A stretch of 64,000 nucleotides of DNA. Origin: Pectobacterium actinidiae (GTDB taxonomy: Bacteria > Pseudomonadota > Gammaproteobacteria > Enterobacterales > Enterobacteriaceae). This document shows, piece by piece, positions 51,681-61,846 of this stretch. The notes under the pieces are model-generated. The model saw nothing but the letters and a program-made list of their open reading frames with translations, made no database searches and had not been told where the DNA came from. The stretch is taken from positions 3,906,001 through 3,970,000 of the forward strand of contig NZ_JRMH01000001.1 in assembly GCF_000803315.1 (NCBI RefSeq), given 5' to 3'. A program made the translations under genes and the position numbers. Position 1 is the first letter of the stretch, and each line of letters opens with the position of its first letter.

Positions 51681-52295
51681 TTATTGCCAACCGTGACGCG
51701 CCAGCTGCAAAGCAATGCCCCACATCACTACGCCGACAAAAAAGTTGATGACCCGCTGTACACGTGGCGTATTCAGCCACGGTGCCAACCAAGAGGCCAA
51801 TAGCGCCAGCGCAAAGAACCAGGTGAACGAAGCCGTCATCGTCCCCAGCGCGAACCAGCGTCGGGCATCGTCCGCAAACTGGCTTCCCAGACTCCCTAGC
51901 ACCACAAAGGTATCCAGATAGACATGCGGATTCAGCCAGGTCACCGCCAGCATGGTCGCAATAATGCGCCAGCGGCTTTGCTTCATCACTTCAGCACTGG
52001 CCAACGCAATGTTCTTGCTGAAGGCCGTTTTCATTGCACCCCAGCCAAACCAGAGCAGAAACGCAACGCCGCCCCAGGTCACCGCGCCCAGTAACAGAGA
52101 AGACTGGCTGAGCAACGCGCTACCGCCAAAAATACCAGCGGTAATCAACACTACATCGCTCAAGGCACATAACATCGCTACCATCAGATGATACTGTCGG
52201 CGAATCCCCTGATTCATCACGAATGCATTCTGCGGCCCCAAAGGCAAAATCATCGCTGCACCTAACAGAACACCCTGTAAATAGACCGCCCACAT
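51681..52295 (-). CDS. argO: Arginine exporter ArgO
   Basis: LysE-family inner-membrane exporter of arginine (and canavanine), 204 residues. Six membrane helices; the family start [20 protein letters not shown] is at residues 8-27 and [19 protein letters not shown] is mid-protein. Activated by ArgP, encoded nearby. Differs clearly from the LysE/RhtB relative at 1525-2145 (arginine-type LGPQNAF versus SPGPDFF). Confidence 0.95.
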   Translation of the reverse strand: MWAVYLQGVLLGAAMILPLGPQNAFVMNQGIRRQYHLMVAMLCALSDVVLITAGIFGGSALLSQSSLLLGAVTWGGVAFLLWFGWGAMKTAFSKNIALASAEVMKQSRWRIIATMLAVTWLNPHVYLDTFVVLGSLGSQFADDARRWFALGTMTASFTWFFALALLASWLAPWLNTPRVQRVINFFVGVVMWGIALQLARHGWQ

Positions 52296-52504
52296 ACTTC
52301 GTCTCTCCTACGCCGTTTGTTGTTATCGCGGGGAGTTTATGGAAGCCGATTAGATAAGTGAAATTGAATATTCTAACGCTGCATTAGCTAAGCTAATGTT
52401 TCGAAAGCCGCTAAAAGTGAAGTGGAATAAGAAGGGAATTTCTGATGATGCACCATGCCAATATCGGGACATGGTGCCTACTTATTTGCTTAAGTCAGCG
52501 GAGT

Positions 52505-53365
52505 TTACTCAGGCTGTTTCGCTGTAGAGGCTACGTTATGCAGGTGTACGTCCATCTGCGGATAAGGAATGCCAATACGGTGCTCATCCAGCACGCGTTT
52601 AAAGCTCTCCAGCAGATCCCAATACACCGCCTGCGCGTTGCCATTGGTCGTCCACACCCACACCACAAAATTCAGCGATGACGCCGCCATTTCATTCAAA
52701 CGAATCGTGACGCCCTTGTCGTGTTGGATACGCTCGTCCGCGGCAACAATATCGCCCAGCAGCTTTTTCACCACGTCGATATCGGCATCATAGGCCACGC
52801 CGACAATAATTTCGGTACGGCGATCCGGTTCACGTGAACTGTTTATAATATTGCCAGCAATAATCTTGCCATTCGGCACCACGATGATTTTACCGTCGGA
52901 CGTGCGCAGCGTCGTCGAGAAGATCTGTACCTGTGTGACCGAGCCGGACACGCCGCCCAAATCCACCCATTCACCGGTACGGAAAGGCCGGAAAATCACC
53001 AGTAAGACGCCCGCTGCAAAGTTGGCTAACGATCCCTGTAATGCCAAGCCAACAGCCAAGCCCGCGGCACCCAATACCGCAATCACCGATGCCGTCTGCA
53101 CACCAACCCGGCTCAATACCGCAATCAGCGTGAACGCGATAATGCCATAGCGCACCAGCGCAGACAGGAAATCCGCCACGGTTGAATCGATAGAACGATT
53201 AATCATCAGTTTATTGAGGGTGCCGGAGACGATCCGAGCGATCACCAGACCAACGATGAGGATCACTAATGCTGCGACGATATTCACGGCATACTGCAAA
53301 AACAAGTTCTGGTGTGTCACCAACCAGTCCCCTGCCTGATCCAACCCCGTATTAAGTTCTTCCAT
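52505..53365 (-). CDS. mscS: Small-conductance mechanosensitive channel MscS
   Basis: Inner-membrane tension-gated channel that relieves osmotic downshock, 286 residues as in E. coli. Two N-terminal helices, then the pore-lining TM3 in [30 protein letters not shown] (residues about 95-125, Gly/Ala-packed), followed by the beta domain with [14 protein letters not shown] and the C-terminal cytoplasmic cage. Lies between argO and fbaA in conserved order. Confidence 0.97.
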   Translation of the reverse strand: MEELNTGLDQAGDWLVTHQNLFLQYAVNIVAALVILIVGLVIARIVSGTLNKLMINRSIDSTVADFLSALVRYGIIAFTLIAVLSRVGVQTASVIAVLGAAGLAVGLALQGSLANFAAGVLLVIFRPFRTGEWVDLGGVSGSVTQVQIFSTTLRTSDGKIIVVPNGKIIAGNIINSSREPDRRTEIIVGVAYDADIDVVKKLLGDIVAADERIQHDKGVTIRLNEMAASSLNFVVWVWTTNGNAQAVYWDLLESFKRVLDEHRIGIPYPQMDVHLHNVASTAKQPE

Positions 53366-53434
53366 TTGAAAACTCCTGTTTTTTAATCACTGGGAAATCA
53401 TAACGCCCATAACTGAAACCGCAACATTACCACC

Positions 53435-53461
53435 AAAAATTAAGGCTCCCGTAGGAGCCTT
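53435..53461 (-). terminator. Probable fbaA terminator
   Basis: Stem AAGGCTCC (53442-53449) with GGAGCCTT (53454-53461), CGTA loop, AATTTTTGG tail on the minus strand. It is separated from the fbaA stop by an ERIC element inserted at 53478-53618. Confidence 0.8.
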
Positions 53462-53477
53462 AGCATCAAACCATGTT

Positions 53478-53618
53478 TATACCCGTCATACTTCAAGCTG
53501 CATGTACGTTGGCTTTCCTCGCTCACCCCAGTCACTTACTGATGTAAGCTCTTGGGGACTCACTGCGTTGTTCAAAACGCTAACGTTTTGTCCTGCAACT
53601 CGAATTATTTAGGGTATA
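53478..53618. repeat. ERIC element in the fbaA 3' region
   Basis: A 141-bp element bounded by TATACCC and GGGTATA inverted ends with about 25-bp imperfect terminal repeats. In reverse orientation it shows the ERIC core (AAGTAAGTGACTGGGG-type sequence, CCCCA...TGGGG stem at 53525-53556) and termini. It carries only hairpin A and half of hairpin B of the module found in the large ERIC: a 28-base stretch (53564-53591) is the exact reverse complement of 40962-40989. Confidence 0.92.
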
Positions 53619-53629
53619 CGTCGTCTGAC

Positions 53630-54706
53630 TTACAGCACATCAACAGCATTAAGCTCTTTGAAGGCTTGTTCCAAACGAGTCACCATGCTTGCCTGAGAGG
53701 CACGCAGCCACACACGCGGGTCATAGTATTTCTTGTTCGGTTGGTCTTCGCCTTTCGGGTTGCCCAATTGGCCTTGCAGATACGCTTCGTTTTCTTTGTA
53801 GTATTTCAGGATACCTTCCCATGTTGCCCACTGGGTATCGGTATCGATGTTCATTTTCACTACGCCGTAGCTAACGGAATCTTTGATTTCCTGAGCGCTG
53901 GAACCAGAACCACCGTGGAACACGAAGTCCAGGCTGTTGTGAGGCAGGTTATGTTTCTTGGAAACATATTCCTGAGAATCACGCAGGATGGTCGGAGTCA
54001 GCTTCACGTTACCTGGCTTGTAGACGCCATGTACGTTACCGAAAGAGGCCGCGATGGTGAAACGTGGGCTAATCGCGTTCAGTTTGGTGTACGCGTAGTC
54101 AACGTCTTCTGGCTGGGTGTACAGAGCAGAAGCATCCATGTGGCTGTTATCCACGCCGTCTTCTTCACCACCGGTACAACCCAGTTCGATTTCCAGGGTC
54201 ATGTCGATTTTGGCCATACGCGCCAAATACTTAGAGCAGATCTCGATGTTCTCTTCCAGAGACTCTTCAGACAGGTCGATCATGTGAGAAGAGAACAGCG
54301 GTTTGCCCGTCGCTGCGAAGTGTTTTTCACCCGCGTCCAGCAGGCCATCGATCCACGGCAGCAATTTCTTCGCGCAGTGGTCTGTGTGCAGAATCACCGG
54401 TACGCCATAGTGTTCAGCCATTTGATGCACATGATGAGCGCCAGAAATCGCTCCCAAAATTGCCGCCTGCTGACCTTCTGCTTTCAGGCCTTTACCCGCG
54501 ATGAATGCTGCACCGCCGTTAGAGAACTGAACGATGACCGGCGCGCGCACTTTGGCTGCGGCTTCCAGCACAGCATTGATTGAGTCGCTACCGACACAGT
54601 TCACTGCTGGCAAAGCGAATTTGTTTTCTTTTGCTACTGCGAAAACTTTCTGAACGTCATCACCAGTGATGACACCGGGTTTTACGAAATCAAAAATTTT
54701 AGACAT
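53630..54706 (-). CDS. fbaA: Class II fructose-bisphosphate aldolase
   Basis: Zinc-dependent aldolase of glycolysis/gluconeogenesis, 358 residues. Zinc ligands in ILHTDHCAKKLLPW (His near 110) and GNVHGVYKPGNVKL and FVFHGGSGSSAQE (His near 226 and 264); catalytic Asp is in HTDHC. Third gene of the epd-pgk-fbaA cluster, 137 bases after pgk, so it probably has some independent expression as in E. coli. Confidence 0.98.
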   Translation of the reverse strand: MSKIFDFVKPGVITGDDVQKVFAVAKENKFALPAVNCVGSDSINAVLEAAAKVRAPVIVQFSNGGAAFIAGKGLKAEGQQAAILGAISGAHHVHQMAEHYGVPVILHTDHCAKKLLPWIDGLLDAGEKHFAATGKPLFSSHMIDLSEESLEENIEICSKYLARMAKIDMTLEIELGCTGGEEDGVDNSHMDASALYTQPEDVDYAYTKLNAISPRFTIAASFGNVHGVYKPGNVKLTPTILRDSQEYVSKKHNLPHNSLDFVFHGGSGSSAQEIKDSVSYGVVKMNIDTDTQWATWEGILKYYKENEAYLQGQLGNPKGEDQPNKKYYDPRVWLRASQASMVTRLEQAFKELNAVDVL

Positions 54707-54843
54707 GTTACGTGTCCCGTTTCGTTGGCCGTGGAGGGGTTAGAGAAGTCGATGTTAAATCGACAGGCTGTCTCGACACGATATTGCGAACATCACGTAT
54801 CGAGACAACCACAGGAAAGGGGAAAAACGCCCCTTACCTTAAA

Positions 54844-56007
54844 TTATTGCTTGGCACGTTCTTCCAGCATAACGACTGCTGGCAGTTTTTTCCCTTCGAC
54901 AAATTCGAGGAATGCGCCACCACCGGTAGAAATGTAGGAGATTTTATCTGCAATACCAAACAGATCGATCGCAGCCAGCGTATCGCCGCCACCTGCAATA
55001 GAGAACGCGTCGCTCTCTGCGATAGCACGAGCGATGGTCTCGGTTCCTTTACGGAAATTAGGGAATTCGAAGACGCCGACCGGGCCATTCCACAGGATGG
55101 TCTTGGCATTCTTCAGAATTTCAGCCAGACGCTCAGCGGATACATCACCCAGATCCAGAATCTGCTCTTCGTCTTTGATTGCTGTAACAGACTTCAGCGT
55201 TGCGGCCGCAGTTTCAGAGAATTCTGACGCAACACGCACATCGCTCGGTACAGGAATATCACAGGTTTCCAGCAGCTTTTTCGCTTCAGGAATCAGGTCA
55301 GCTTCGTACAGGGATTTACCCACGTTGTGGCCTTGTGCAGCAACGAAGGTGTTGGCGATACCGCCACCGACGATCAGCTGATCGGCGATTTTAGACAGGG
55401 AATCCAGTACGGTCAGTTTGGTAGAAACTTTAGAACCACCCACGATAGCAACCATCGGACGGGCGGGTTCGCTCAAGGCTTTACCCAGCGCTTCCAGCTC
55501 ACCAGACAGCAGCGGGCCCGCACAGGCGATAGTGGCAAATTTACCCACGCCGTGGGTTGAAGCCTGCGCACGGTGTGCCGTACCGAATGCGTCCATTACG
55601 AACACATCGCACAGCGCCGCGTATTTTTTGGACAGGACTTCGTCGTCTTTTTTCTCGCCTTTGTTAAAGCGGACGTTTTCCAGTACAACTAGCTCGCCTT
55701 CGGCGACATCAACACCATCCAGGTAATCTTTCGCCAGACGTACAGGAGAAGACAGTTTCTCTTTCAGATAGTCAACGACAGGCAGCAGAGAAAACTCTTC
55801 GTTGTACTCGCCTTCAGTCGGGCGTCCCAGATGGGAAGTGACCATCACGCGAGCGCCTTGTTTCAGAGCGATTTCGATGGTCGGCAGAGAGGCACGGATG
55901 CGCGCATCAGACGTCACTTTCCCTTCTTTTACCGGTACGTTCAGATCCGCACGAATAAGAACACGTTTACCAGCCAGATCCAGATCGGTCATCTTAATTA
56001 CAGACAT
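54844..56007 (-). CDS. pgk: Phosphoglycerate kinase
   Basis: Transfers phosphate from 1,3-bisphosphoglycerate to ADP, 387 residues as in E. coli. N-terminal substrate-binding segments [18 protein letters not shown] and [14 protein letters not shown]; hinge and nucleotide domain with [15 protein letters not shown] and the C-terminal [13 protein letters not shown]. Lies 72 bases downstream of epd in the same direction. Confidence 0.98.
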   Translation of the reverse strand: MSVIKMTDLDLAGKRVLIRADLNVPVKEGKVTSDARIRASLPTIEIALKQGARVMVTSHLGRPTEGEYNEEFSLLPVVDYLKEKLSSPVRLAKDYLDGVDVAEGELVVLENVRFNKGEKKDDEVLSKKYAALCDVFVMDAFGTAHRAQASTHGVGKFATIACAGPLLSGELEALGKALSEPARPMVAIVGGSKVSTKLTVLDSLSKIADQLIVGGGIANTFVAAQGHNVGKSLYEADLIPEAKKLLETCDIPVPSDVRVASEFSETAAATLKSVTAIKDEEQILDLGDVSAERLAEILKNAKTILWNGPVGVFEFPNFRKGTETIARAIAESDAFSIAGGGDTLAAIDLFGIADKISYISTGGGAFLEFVEGKKLPAVVMLEERAKQ

Positions 56008-56079
56008 GGTGAATCCTCTTGTTGATTCTCTTTTAAAGTTGCTTGAGCGAGATAGCGACCCCAGATCGCCACCGTCGTA

Positions 56080-57096
56080 CTAGAAACCGCTGGCCGCCAT
56101 CGCCCGTGTTGTATCCAACATCCGGTTGGCAAAGCCCCACTCGTTATCGCACCAGACCAATGTTTTAATCAGATGCTGACCACTGACCCGTGTCTGCGTG
56201 CCGTCGACAATGGCACTGTGCGGATCGTGGTTAAAATCAGCCGACACTAATGGCAATTCAGTGTAATCAACTATACCACGAAACGACTCATGCGCTGATT
56301 TTTGCAATAGTGCATTAATTTCATTCACGTTTACGGCTTTCCTAACGCTAACGCTCAGGTCAATTGCCGTGACGTTAATCGTCGGCACTCGCACCGATAT
56401 CGCCTCAAAACGATCGACAAACTGCGGAAAAATACGGGTGATCCCCGCTGACAGTTTAGTATCTACCGGAATGATCGACTGGCTGGCGGCACGCGTACGC
56501 CGCAGATCGTGATGATAAGCATCGATCACCGGTTGATCGTTCATCGACGAGTGAATCGTCGTCACCGTCCCATTCTCGATACCAAAGGCATCATCCAGCA
56601 GTTTGATTACCGGGATAATGCAGTTGGTCGTACAGGACGCATTGGAAACAATGCGATGCCCGCTTTCCAACTGATGGTGATTGACGCCAAACACCACCGT
56701 GGCATCCAAATCCGTCGTTCCTGGGTGAGAAAACAGCACCTTCTTCGCGCCTGCCGCCAGATGGGCTTCTCCATCTTCCCGGCTACCGTAGACGCCGCTG
56801 CAATCGAGCACGATATCGACACTGAGTTCTCGCCAAGGCAATTGCTGAATCTCTACCTGATGCAATAGACGAATACCGTCATCACCGACATAAAGCTGGT
56901 CACACTCCTGACGAACATCCCACGAAAAACGGCCGTGACTGGAGTCGTATTTGAGCAAATGCGCCATGCCTTCCGCGCTCGCCAGCTCGTTAATCGCCAC
57001 AACGGTAATCTCGGCTCGGCGGCCTGATTCATACAACGCACGTAAAACACTGCGGCCTATGCGGCCAAAACCGTTTATCGCAATCCGGATCGTCAT
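56080..57096 (-). CDS. epd: D-erythrose-4-phosphate dehydrogenase
   Basis: GAPDH-family enzyme that oxidises erythrose-4-P to 4-phosphoerythronate, first step of the DXP-dependent vitamin B6 route. 338 residues. NAD-binding start [20 protein letters not shown], catalytic Cys in [15 protein letters not shown] near residue 155, and the C-terminal [16 protein letters not shown]. Distinguished from GapA by the specific [22 protein letters not shown] region. First gene of epd-pgk-fbaA. Confidence 0.96.
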   Translation of the reverse strand: MTIRIAINGFGRIGRSVLRALYESGRRAEITVVAINELASAEGMAHLLKYDSSHGRFSWDVRQECDQLYVGDDGIRLLHQVEIQQLPWRELSVDIVLDCSGVYGSREDGEAHLAAGAKKVLFSHPGTTDLDATVVFGVNHHQLESGHRIVSNASCTTNCIIPVIKLLDDAFGIENGTVTTIHSSMNDQPVIDAYHHDLRRTRAASQSIIPVDTKLSAGITRIFPQFVDRFEAISVRVPTINVTAIDLSVSVRKAVNVNEINALLQKSAHESFRGIVDYTELPLVSADFNHDPHSAIVDGTQTRVSGQHLIKTLVWCDNEWGFANRMLDTTRAMAASGF

Positions 57097-57410
57097 GGCG
57101 TTCCTTGTGGTTCCTTATGTCATGGCAGGGTTATCCAGCACATAGGATATACCCTTCTTAGACACCAGAGAACCCCTGGAGAAACGCCGTCAGCACAACA
57201 ACTGAAACGCTTCAGCTAGAATAAACGAATTAACGCATAAAAGAAATATTCTCCTCTGGCACACGCCAGAAGAGTGACCTGCGTCATAAAAATGAAAAAG
57301 TCGCAACCGGGGGGCAGACAAAGCGCATCAAGAGGTGGGGTAAATTAAAGATGAAAAAAAACCGCCAGCGCTCGCTGACGGTTTTTCATATCGAGATTTA
57401 CGTGGTGTGA
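57097..57410. other. epd-tktA intergenic region
   Basis: About 314 bases without a gene. The tktA terminator is at 57354-57390 on the minus strand; the rest should contain the epd promoter, with AT-rich sequence near 57220-57290. E. coli has Crp-Cra sites upstream of epd; none was identified with confidence here. Confidence 0.5.
57352..57387 (-). terminator. tktA terminator
   Basis: Stem around AAACCG/CGGTTT with inner CAGC/GCTG (57361-57386) and an AAAAAAA tract giving T's on the minus strand. One G-U pair interrupts it. It lies about 24 bases after the tktA stop. Confidence 0.82.
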
Positions 57411-59406
57411 TTACTTCAACAGCGCCTGCGCTTTTTCGACCACGTTATCGACCGTAAAGCCGAATTCTTCGAACAGCAGTTCAGCCGGAGCCGATTCGCC
57501 GAAGCTCGTCATGCCGACAATCGCGCCGTTCAGGCCGACATACTTGAACCAGTAGTCTGCAATACCCGCTTCAATCGCCACGCGTGCCGATACCGCTTTT
57601 GGCAGCACCGCTTCACGGTAGGCCGCATCCTGCTTGTCGAATGCATCAGTAGACGGCATGGATACCACGCGTACCTTGCGGCCTGCGGCAGTCAGCTTGT
57701 CATACGCACCGACAGCCAGCTCGACTTCAGAGCCGGTGGCAATCAGGATCAGCTCAGGCTGGCCGTCGCTGTCTTTCAGCACGTAACCGCCTTTCGCCAC
57801 GTTCGCCAACTGCTCCGCGGTACGGGGTTGCTGCGCCAGATTCTGACGGGACAGGATCAGCGACGTCGGGCCGTCCTGACGCTCAATCGCGTATTTCCAC
57901 GCCACCGCCGTTTCTACCTGATCTGCCGGACGCCAGTTGCTCATGTTCGGCGTCACACGCAGGCTGGCCAGCTGTTCAACCGGCTGGTGTGTCGGGCCGT
58001 CTTCGCCCAGACCGATAGAGTCGTGGGTGTAAACATAGATGCTGCGGATTTTCATCAGTGCAGCCATACGCACCGCATTACGCGCATATTCCACAAACAT
58101 CAGGAAGGTCGCGGTGTACGGCACAAAGCCGCCGTGCAGCGCAATCCCGTTGGCAATCGCCGTCATGCCGAATTCACGCACGCCGTAGTGGATATAGTTG
58201 CCCGCGTGGTCTTTATCCAGCGAGACCGAGCCGGACCAGATGGTCAGGTTGCTCGGTGCCAGGTCGGCAGAGCCGCCCAGGAATTCCGGCAGCAGTTTGC
58301 CGTAGGCTTCCAGCGCGTTCTGTGAGGCTTTGCGGCTGGCGATTTTCGCCGGATTGGCCTGCAAATCGTCGATAAATTTCTGTGCGTCGGCCTGCCAGTT
58401 GGCTGGCAGTTCACCGCTGGTGCGGCGAGTGAATTCGGCAGCCAGTTCAGGGATACGCGCTGGCATAGGCGGCAAACGCCTCATCCCAGGCTGCTTCCTT
58501 ACGCTGACCGGCCGGTTTCGCATCCCAGGCAGCATAAATGTCAGCCGGGATATCAAACGGCGCGTGCGTCCAGCCCAGCTGTTCGCGGGAAGCCGCGACT
58601 TCCGCCTCACCCAGCGGGGCACCGTGGGAGTCGTGCGTACCGGCCTTGTTCGGTGAACCGAAGCCAATCACGGTTTTGCACATCAGCAGCGACGGCTTGT
58701 CAGTGACAAGCTGAGCTTCGCCGATGGCGCGTTTGATGGCGTCCGCATCGTGACCGTCCACGCCGCGCACCACGTGCCAGCCGTAGGCTTCAAAGCGTGC
58801 AGCAGTATCATCGGTAAACCAGCCTTCAACGTGACCGTCGATGGAGATGCCGTTGTCATCATAAAACGCGGTCAGTTTGCCGAGCTTCATGGTGCCGGCC
58901 AGCGAACAGACTTCGTGGGAAATCCCTTCCATCATGCAGCCGTCACCGAGGAAGGTGTAGGTGTGATGGTTAACAATCTCGTGGCCCGGCCGGTTGAACT
59001 GCGCGGCCAGCGTGCGCTCGGCAATCGCCATCCCGACCGCGTTGGCAATCCCCTGACCCAGCGGGCCGGTGGTGGTTTCGACGCCGGCGGTGTAGCCGTA
59101 TTCAGGGTGACCCGGAGTTTTGGAGTGCAGCTGACGGAAGTTTTTCAGTTCTTCAATCGGCAGGTCGTAGCCCGAGAGATGCAGCAGGCTGTAAATCAGC
59201 ATGGACGCGTGGCCGTTGGACAGCACGAAGCGGTCGCGGTTGGCCCAGTTAGGGTTGGCCGGATTATGGTTGAGATAATCGCGCCACAGCACTTCGGCGA
59301 TATCGGCCATGCCCATCGGTGCGCCCGGGTGACCGGATTTGGCTTTCTGCACCCCATCCATGCTCAGCGCGCGGATAGCATTGGCAAGTTCTTTACGAGA
59401 GGACAT
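57411..59406 (-). pseudogene. tktA: Transketolase 1, interrupted by a one-base frameshift
   Basis: TPP-dependent transketolase of the pentose-phosphate pathway, normally about 663 residues. Start [20 protein letters not shown] at ATG 59406 with GGAG nine bases upstream. The N-terminal part has the TPP-binding [15 protein letters not shown] near residue 154. At 58447-58452 the frame is broken: the minus strand reads TAT CCC TGA, giving a stop after 319 residues (…FAAYASAYP). The rest of the protein, from [12 protein letters not shown] to the C-terminus (including [18 protein letters not shown]), continues in the +1 frame to 57411 with no other damage. One extra C in the CCC at 58450-58452 explains it. 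Either a sequence error, a real mutation, or +1 frameshifting at CCC-TGA. Everything else about the gene is intact. Confidence 0.93.
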
Positions 59407-59814
59407 GCTTGACTCCAGATCGGATTGAACGACTGCCATCCTGTATAACCATTAAAATCAACAAGTTAAACAAGAGTGACAAAATAAATATGATTACAAA
59501 TGTACATGAAAAGTAGAGGGAATGCACATGGAACCGTGAGCAAAAAACAGGGATTTATCGGCTGACGAATCAATAGCGGTTCTTTTGCCAATTATGTAGT
59601 GGATTACAGTGCCATACGTCAGGTTTTCTAGTGGGTTCGCCTTTAGCAACCGCGCCTTTTTGGAACGCACCAAAACAAAATTCATCGTCGACGACGATAT
59701 CGGAAAGCCTACAAATCAGATTTTCCGATCTATTTATCAATGCCGTTTTCGGGTACCTTATAGCCGTTTTTTTGGTATTAAAAAATAAACATTAATCGTA
59801 TGGAGATGATTTTT
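59407..59814. other. tktA-loiP divergent intergenic region
   Basis: About 400 bases without a gene, mixed composition, AT-rich near both genes. It should hold both promoters. A minus-strand frame at 59494-59685 has no similarity or ribosome-binding site and was not accepted. Confidence 0.5.
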
Positions 59815-60567
59815 ATGGCTATTCGTTCTTCTGTACTGGCGCTGTGTGTCGCAACCCTGCTGACTGGCTGCCAGAACTTAAACACCAGCACCTTAATGCA
59901 ATCCGGCGCACAGGCTTTCCAAGCGGCAACGCTCAGCGATGCTGATGTTAAATCACTCAGCAATCAATCCTGTGAGCAAATGGATAAAGAAGCAAAGATT
60001 GCTCCTGCCGACAGCAAATACACACAGCGCCTGAATAAAATTGCAGATGCACTGGGTCATGACATCAACGGTACTCCAGCCAACTATAAGGTTTATCTGA
60101 CAAAAGATGTTAACGCCTGGGCAATGGCTAACGGTTGTATTCGCGTATACAGCGGTCTGATGGATATGATGAATGACAACGAAGTGGAAGGCGTTCTCGG
60201 CCACGAAATGGGTCACGTTGCGCTGGGTCACACTCGTAAAGCTATGCAGGTTGCCTATGCAGCGACTGCCGCACGTACTGCAATTGGCTCTGCGGGCGGC
60301 GTAGCGGCGTCCCTGTCACAGTCTCAACTCGCCGATCTGGGAGAAGCACTGGTTAATTCCCAATTCTCTCAAACTCAGGAAACGCAGGCCGATGATTACT
60401 CCTTCGATCTGCTGAAGAAACGTGGCGTCAAGCTGGAAGGCTTGGCAAGCAGCTTTGAAAAACTTGCCAAACTTGATGCCGGTCGTGAAAGCAGCATGTT
60501 TGATTCCCATCCTTCATCGGAAGGACGCGCCAAACATATTCGTGAACGTATTGCTGCTGAGAAGTAA
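59815..60567 (+). CDS. loiP: M48-family outer-membrane lipoprotein protease LoiP (YggG)
   Basis: Zinc metalloprotease lipoprotein of 250 residues. Lipoprotein signal peptide MAIRSSVLALCVATLLTGC with lipobox LTGC, so the mature protein starts at Cys19. The active site is HEMGHVALGH near residue 125 with the third zinc ligand Glu in QETQADDYSFDLLKKRG. Related to BepA/HtpX; E. coli LoiP cleaves at low ionic strength and acts on outer-membrane proteins. ATG 59815 has GGAG nine bases upstream; earlier ATGs at 59800 and 59806 overlap that site. Divergent from tktA. Confidence 0.95.
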   Translation: MAIRSSVLALCVATLLTGCQNLNTSTLMQSGAQAFQAATLSDADVKSLSNQSCEQMDKEAKIAPADSKYTQRLNKIADALGHDINGTPANYKVYLTKDVNAWAMANGCIRVYSGLMDMMNDNEVEGVLGHEMGHVALGHTRKAMQVAYAATAARTAIGSAGGVAASLSQSQLADLGEALVNSQFSQTQETQADDYSFDLLKKRGVKLEGLASSFEKLAKLDAGRESSMFDSHPSSEGRAKHIRERIAAEK

Positions 60568-61170
60568 TCACCCACGCTGATTACTCGTAAAGCATACACA
60601 CTGGGCAATTGAAAAAATCTCAATTGCCCGCTAGTCATCCGACCACTATCATCCCCATCATATTCCCTGTAAGCTGTTTCATAACAGCTATCTGCAATCA
60701 CTTCTATCTTCATCATGATAGGATTTAATAATTAATAGATATAAATAGATAGCTATCTTCAATCATATTTACTTTCCGTTCTCTTTTTAAGAAACGCATT
60801 TCGACAGATTTCCAGATGCTGGAAGCAGTACTCCGCGAATGCCGTGGCATACGGAAAAACAGGTAATCGCGATTAACACAAAGACATACGGCGCAATAAA
60901 CAAGGATGATGGAGTAACCCCCTGTATTTAAAGATAGAAATAAACCAGTAAATCAAGCATACTATGTTAAACCAATAAAAATTTTTCCAGTTTGATCATA
61001 TAGATATATGATAAAACCTGCTGCCGCACTCGCAGGTTTCTCTTGCGATTCCACCTTTTAGCAATTTAAAGGCATTTCAGGATCGCGATTTCTTAATAAC
61101 TGGATAACATCAGCAGCGATTATTGGTTTATGGCCACTTTCACACAATAAACTCATATGTGTTAAAAATC
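60568..61170. other. Gap between loiP and the LuxR-type gene
   Basis: About 600 bases, AT-rich, with no convincing gene. It contains two hairpins: GGGCAATTGA/TCAATTGCCC (60604-60613 and 60621-60630), without a T-tract, and AAACCTGC/GCAGGTTT (61014-61021 and 61032-61039), followed by CTCTTGCG. E. coli has speB in this interval; no remnant was found. Confidence 0.5.
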
Positions 61171-61788
61171 ATGGATGTGAGAATTTTCAGTAAATGCAAT
61201 TTTACCACGGTAGGATTACGGGAAATCCTATCCAGTATCCCTATGCTCTCTATAAAACCCGTCAACAGGTTTACGCTACAGCAAGGAAAGAAGAAATGTA
61301 TTTTCATCATTGACGGTAGCAGCGAGGGCTTTGAGGAATACTTTGAGTCGATAAGAACTCATTTTTATAATATGGCGTCATCGTTCGTTATCATCAATAA
61401 TTCTCCCAATCACCCCCCCGTGTGCATTGACGAAAAAACGATTCTTATTTCCAAGTCAGCAGCCATCGATTCTTTTTATAAATTACTCGACTTTGTTCAC
61501 CTCCACGATCGCCGTTTATTCAGTCCCGTTAGACTGTCAAAATCTGAATATGCGGTATTCCAGTATTGGTGTGCGGGCTACACAGCGGAAGCGATTGCCG
61601 ATCTCATCGGATTAAATAAGAAGTCAGTACTGAACAGTAAATCACGATTACTGAATAAATATGGCGTTCAGGATAAAAACTCTTTACTGCTTATTGCAAA
61701 AATTATCTTCAAAGACAGCGTCATTGAAGAATTTGATTCCCTTTCCAAACCAGCAACCGATATCAATACAAGTCATTCGCTTAACTAA
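61171..61788 (+). CDS. LuxR-type helix-turn-helix regulator
   Basis: Orphan regulator of 205 residues with a C-terminal LuxR/FixJ-type DNA-binding domain: LSKSEYAVFQYWCAGYTAEAIAD and LIGLNKKSVLNSKSRLLNKYGV, residues about 130-175. The N-terminal 120 residues are not a recognised receiver or autoinducer-binding domain by eye (no phosphoacceptor triad seen), like BglJ/RcsA-type regulators. Start ATG 61171 (MDVRIFSKCNFTTVGLREIL) is preferred; a TTG at 61123 would add residues. Poor ribosome-binding site and AT-rich composition suggest acquired DNA. Sits where speB would be; ends at a strong terminator shared with speA. Confidence 0.85.
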   Translation: MDVRIFSKCNFTTVGLREILSSIPMLSIKPVNRFTLQQGKKKCIFIIDGSSEGFEEYFESIRTHFYNMASSFVIINNSPNHPPVCIDEKTILISKSAAIDSFYKLLDFVHLHDRRLFSPVRLSKSEYAVFQYWCAGYTAEAIADLIGLNKKSVLNSKSRLLNKYGVQDKNSLLLIAKIIFKDSVIEEFDSLSKPATDINTSHSLN

Positions 61789-61798
61789 GCGATAGACG

Positions 61799-61830
61799 AA
61801 AAAAAGGGATGCTCACGCGCATCCCTTTTT
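61799..61830. terminator. Bidirectional terminator between the LuxR-type gene and speA
   Basis: Twelve-base stem AAAAAGGGATGC (61801-61812) with GCATCCCTTTTT (61819-61830), six-base loop. A- and T-tracts flank both sides, so it serves both convergent genes. Confidence 0.93.
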
Positions 61831-61846
61831 ACTCACTCAGCAACGC

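Noticed and set aside
53552..54583. A 343-codon open frame on the plus strand opposite fbaA
   Set aside because: Mirror of a highly expressed gene with biased codon use; no ribosome-binding site, no family resemblance. Similar long antisense frames opposite carB (5034-5873) and dnaK/dnaJ (19324-20289) were rejected for the same reason.
59494..59685. A 63-codon minus-strand frame in the tktA-loiP gap
   Set aside because: No ribosome-binding site, no similarity, and it lies where promoters for both divergent genes must be.
60604..60630. Hairpin after loiP as an intrinsic terminator
   Set aside because: The stem is good but there is no T-tract on either strand, so termination is not supported; recorded only as a stem-loop.
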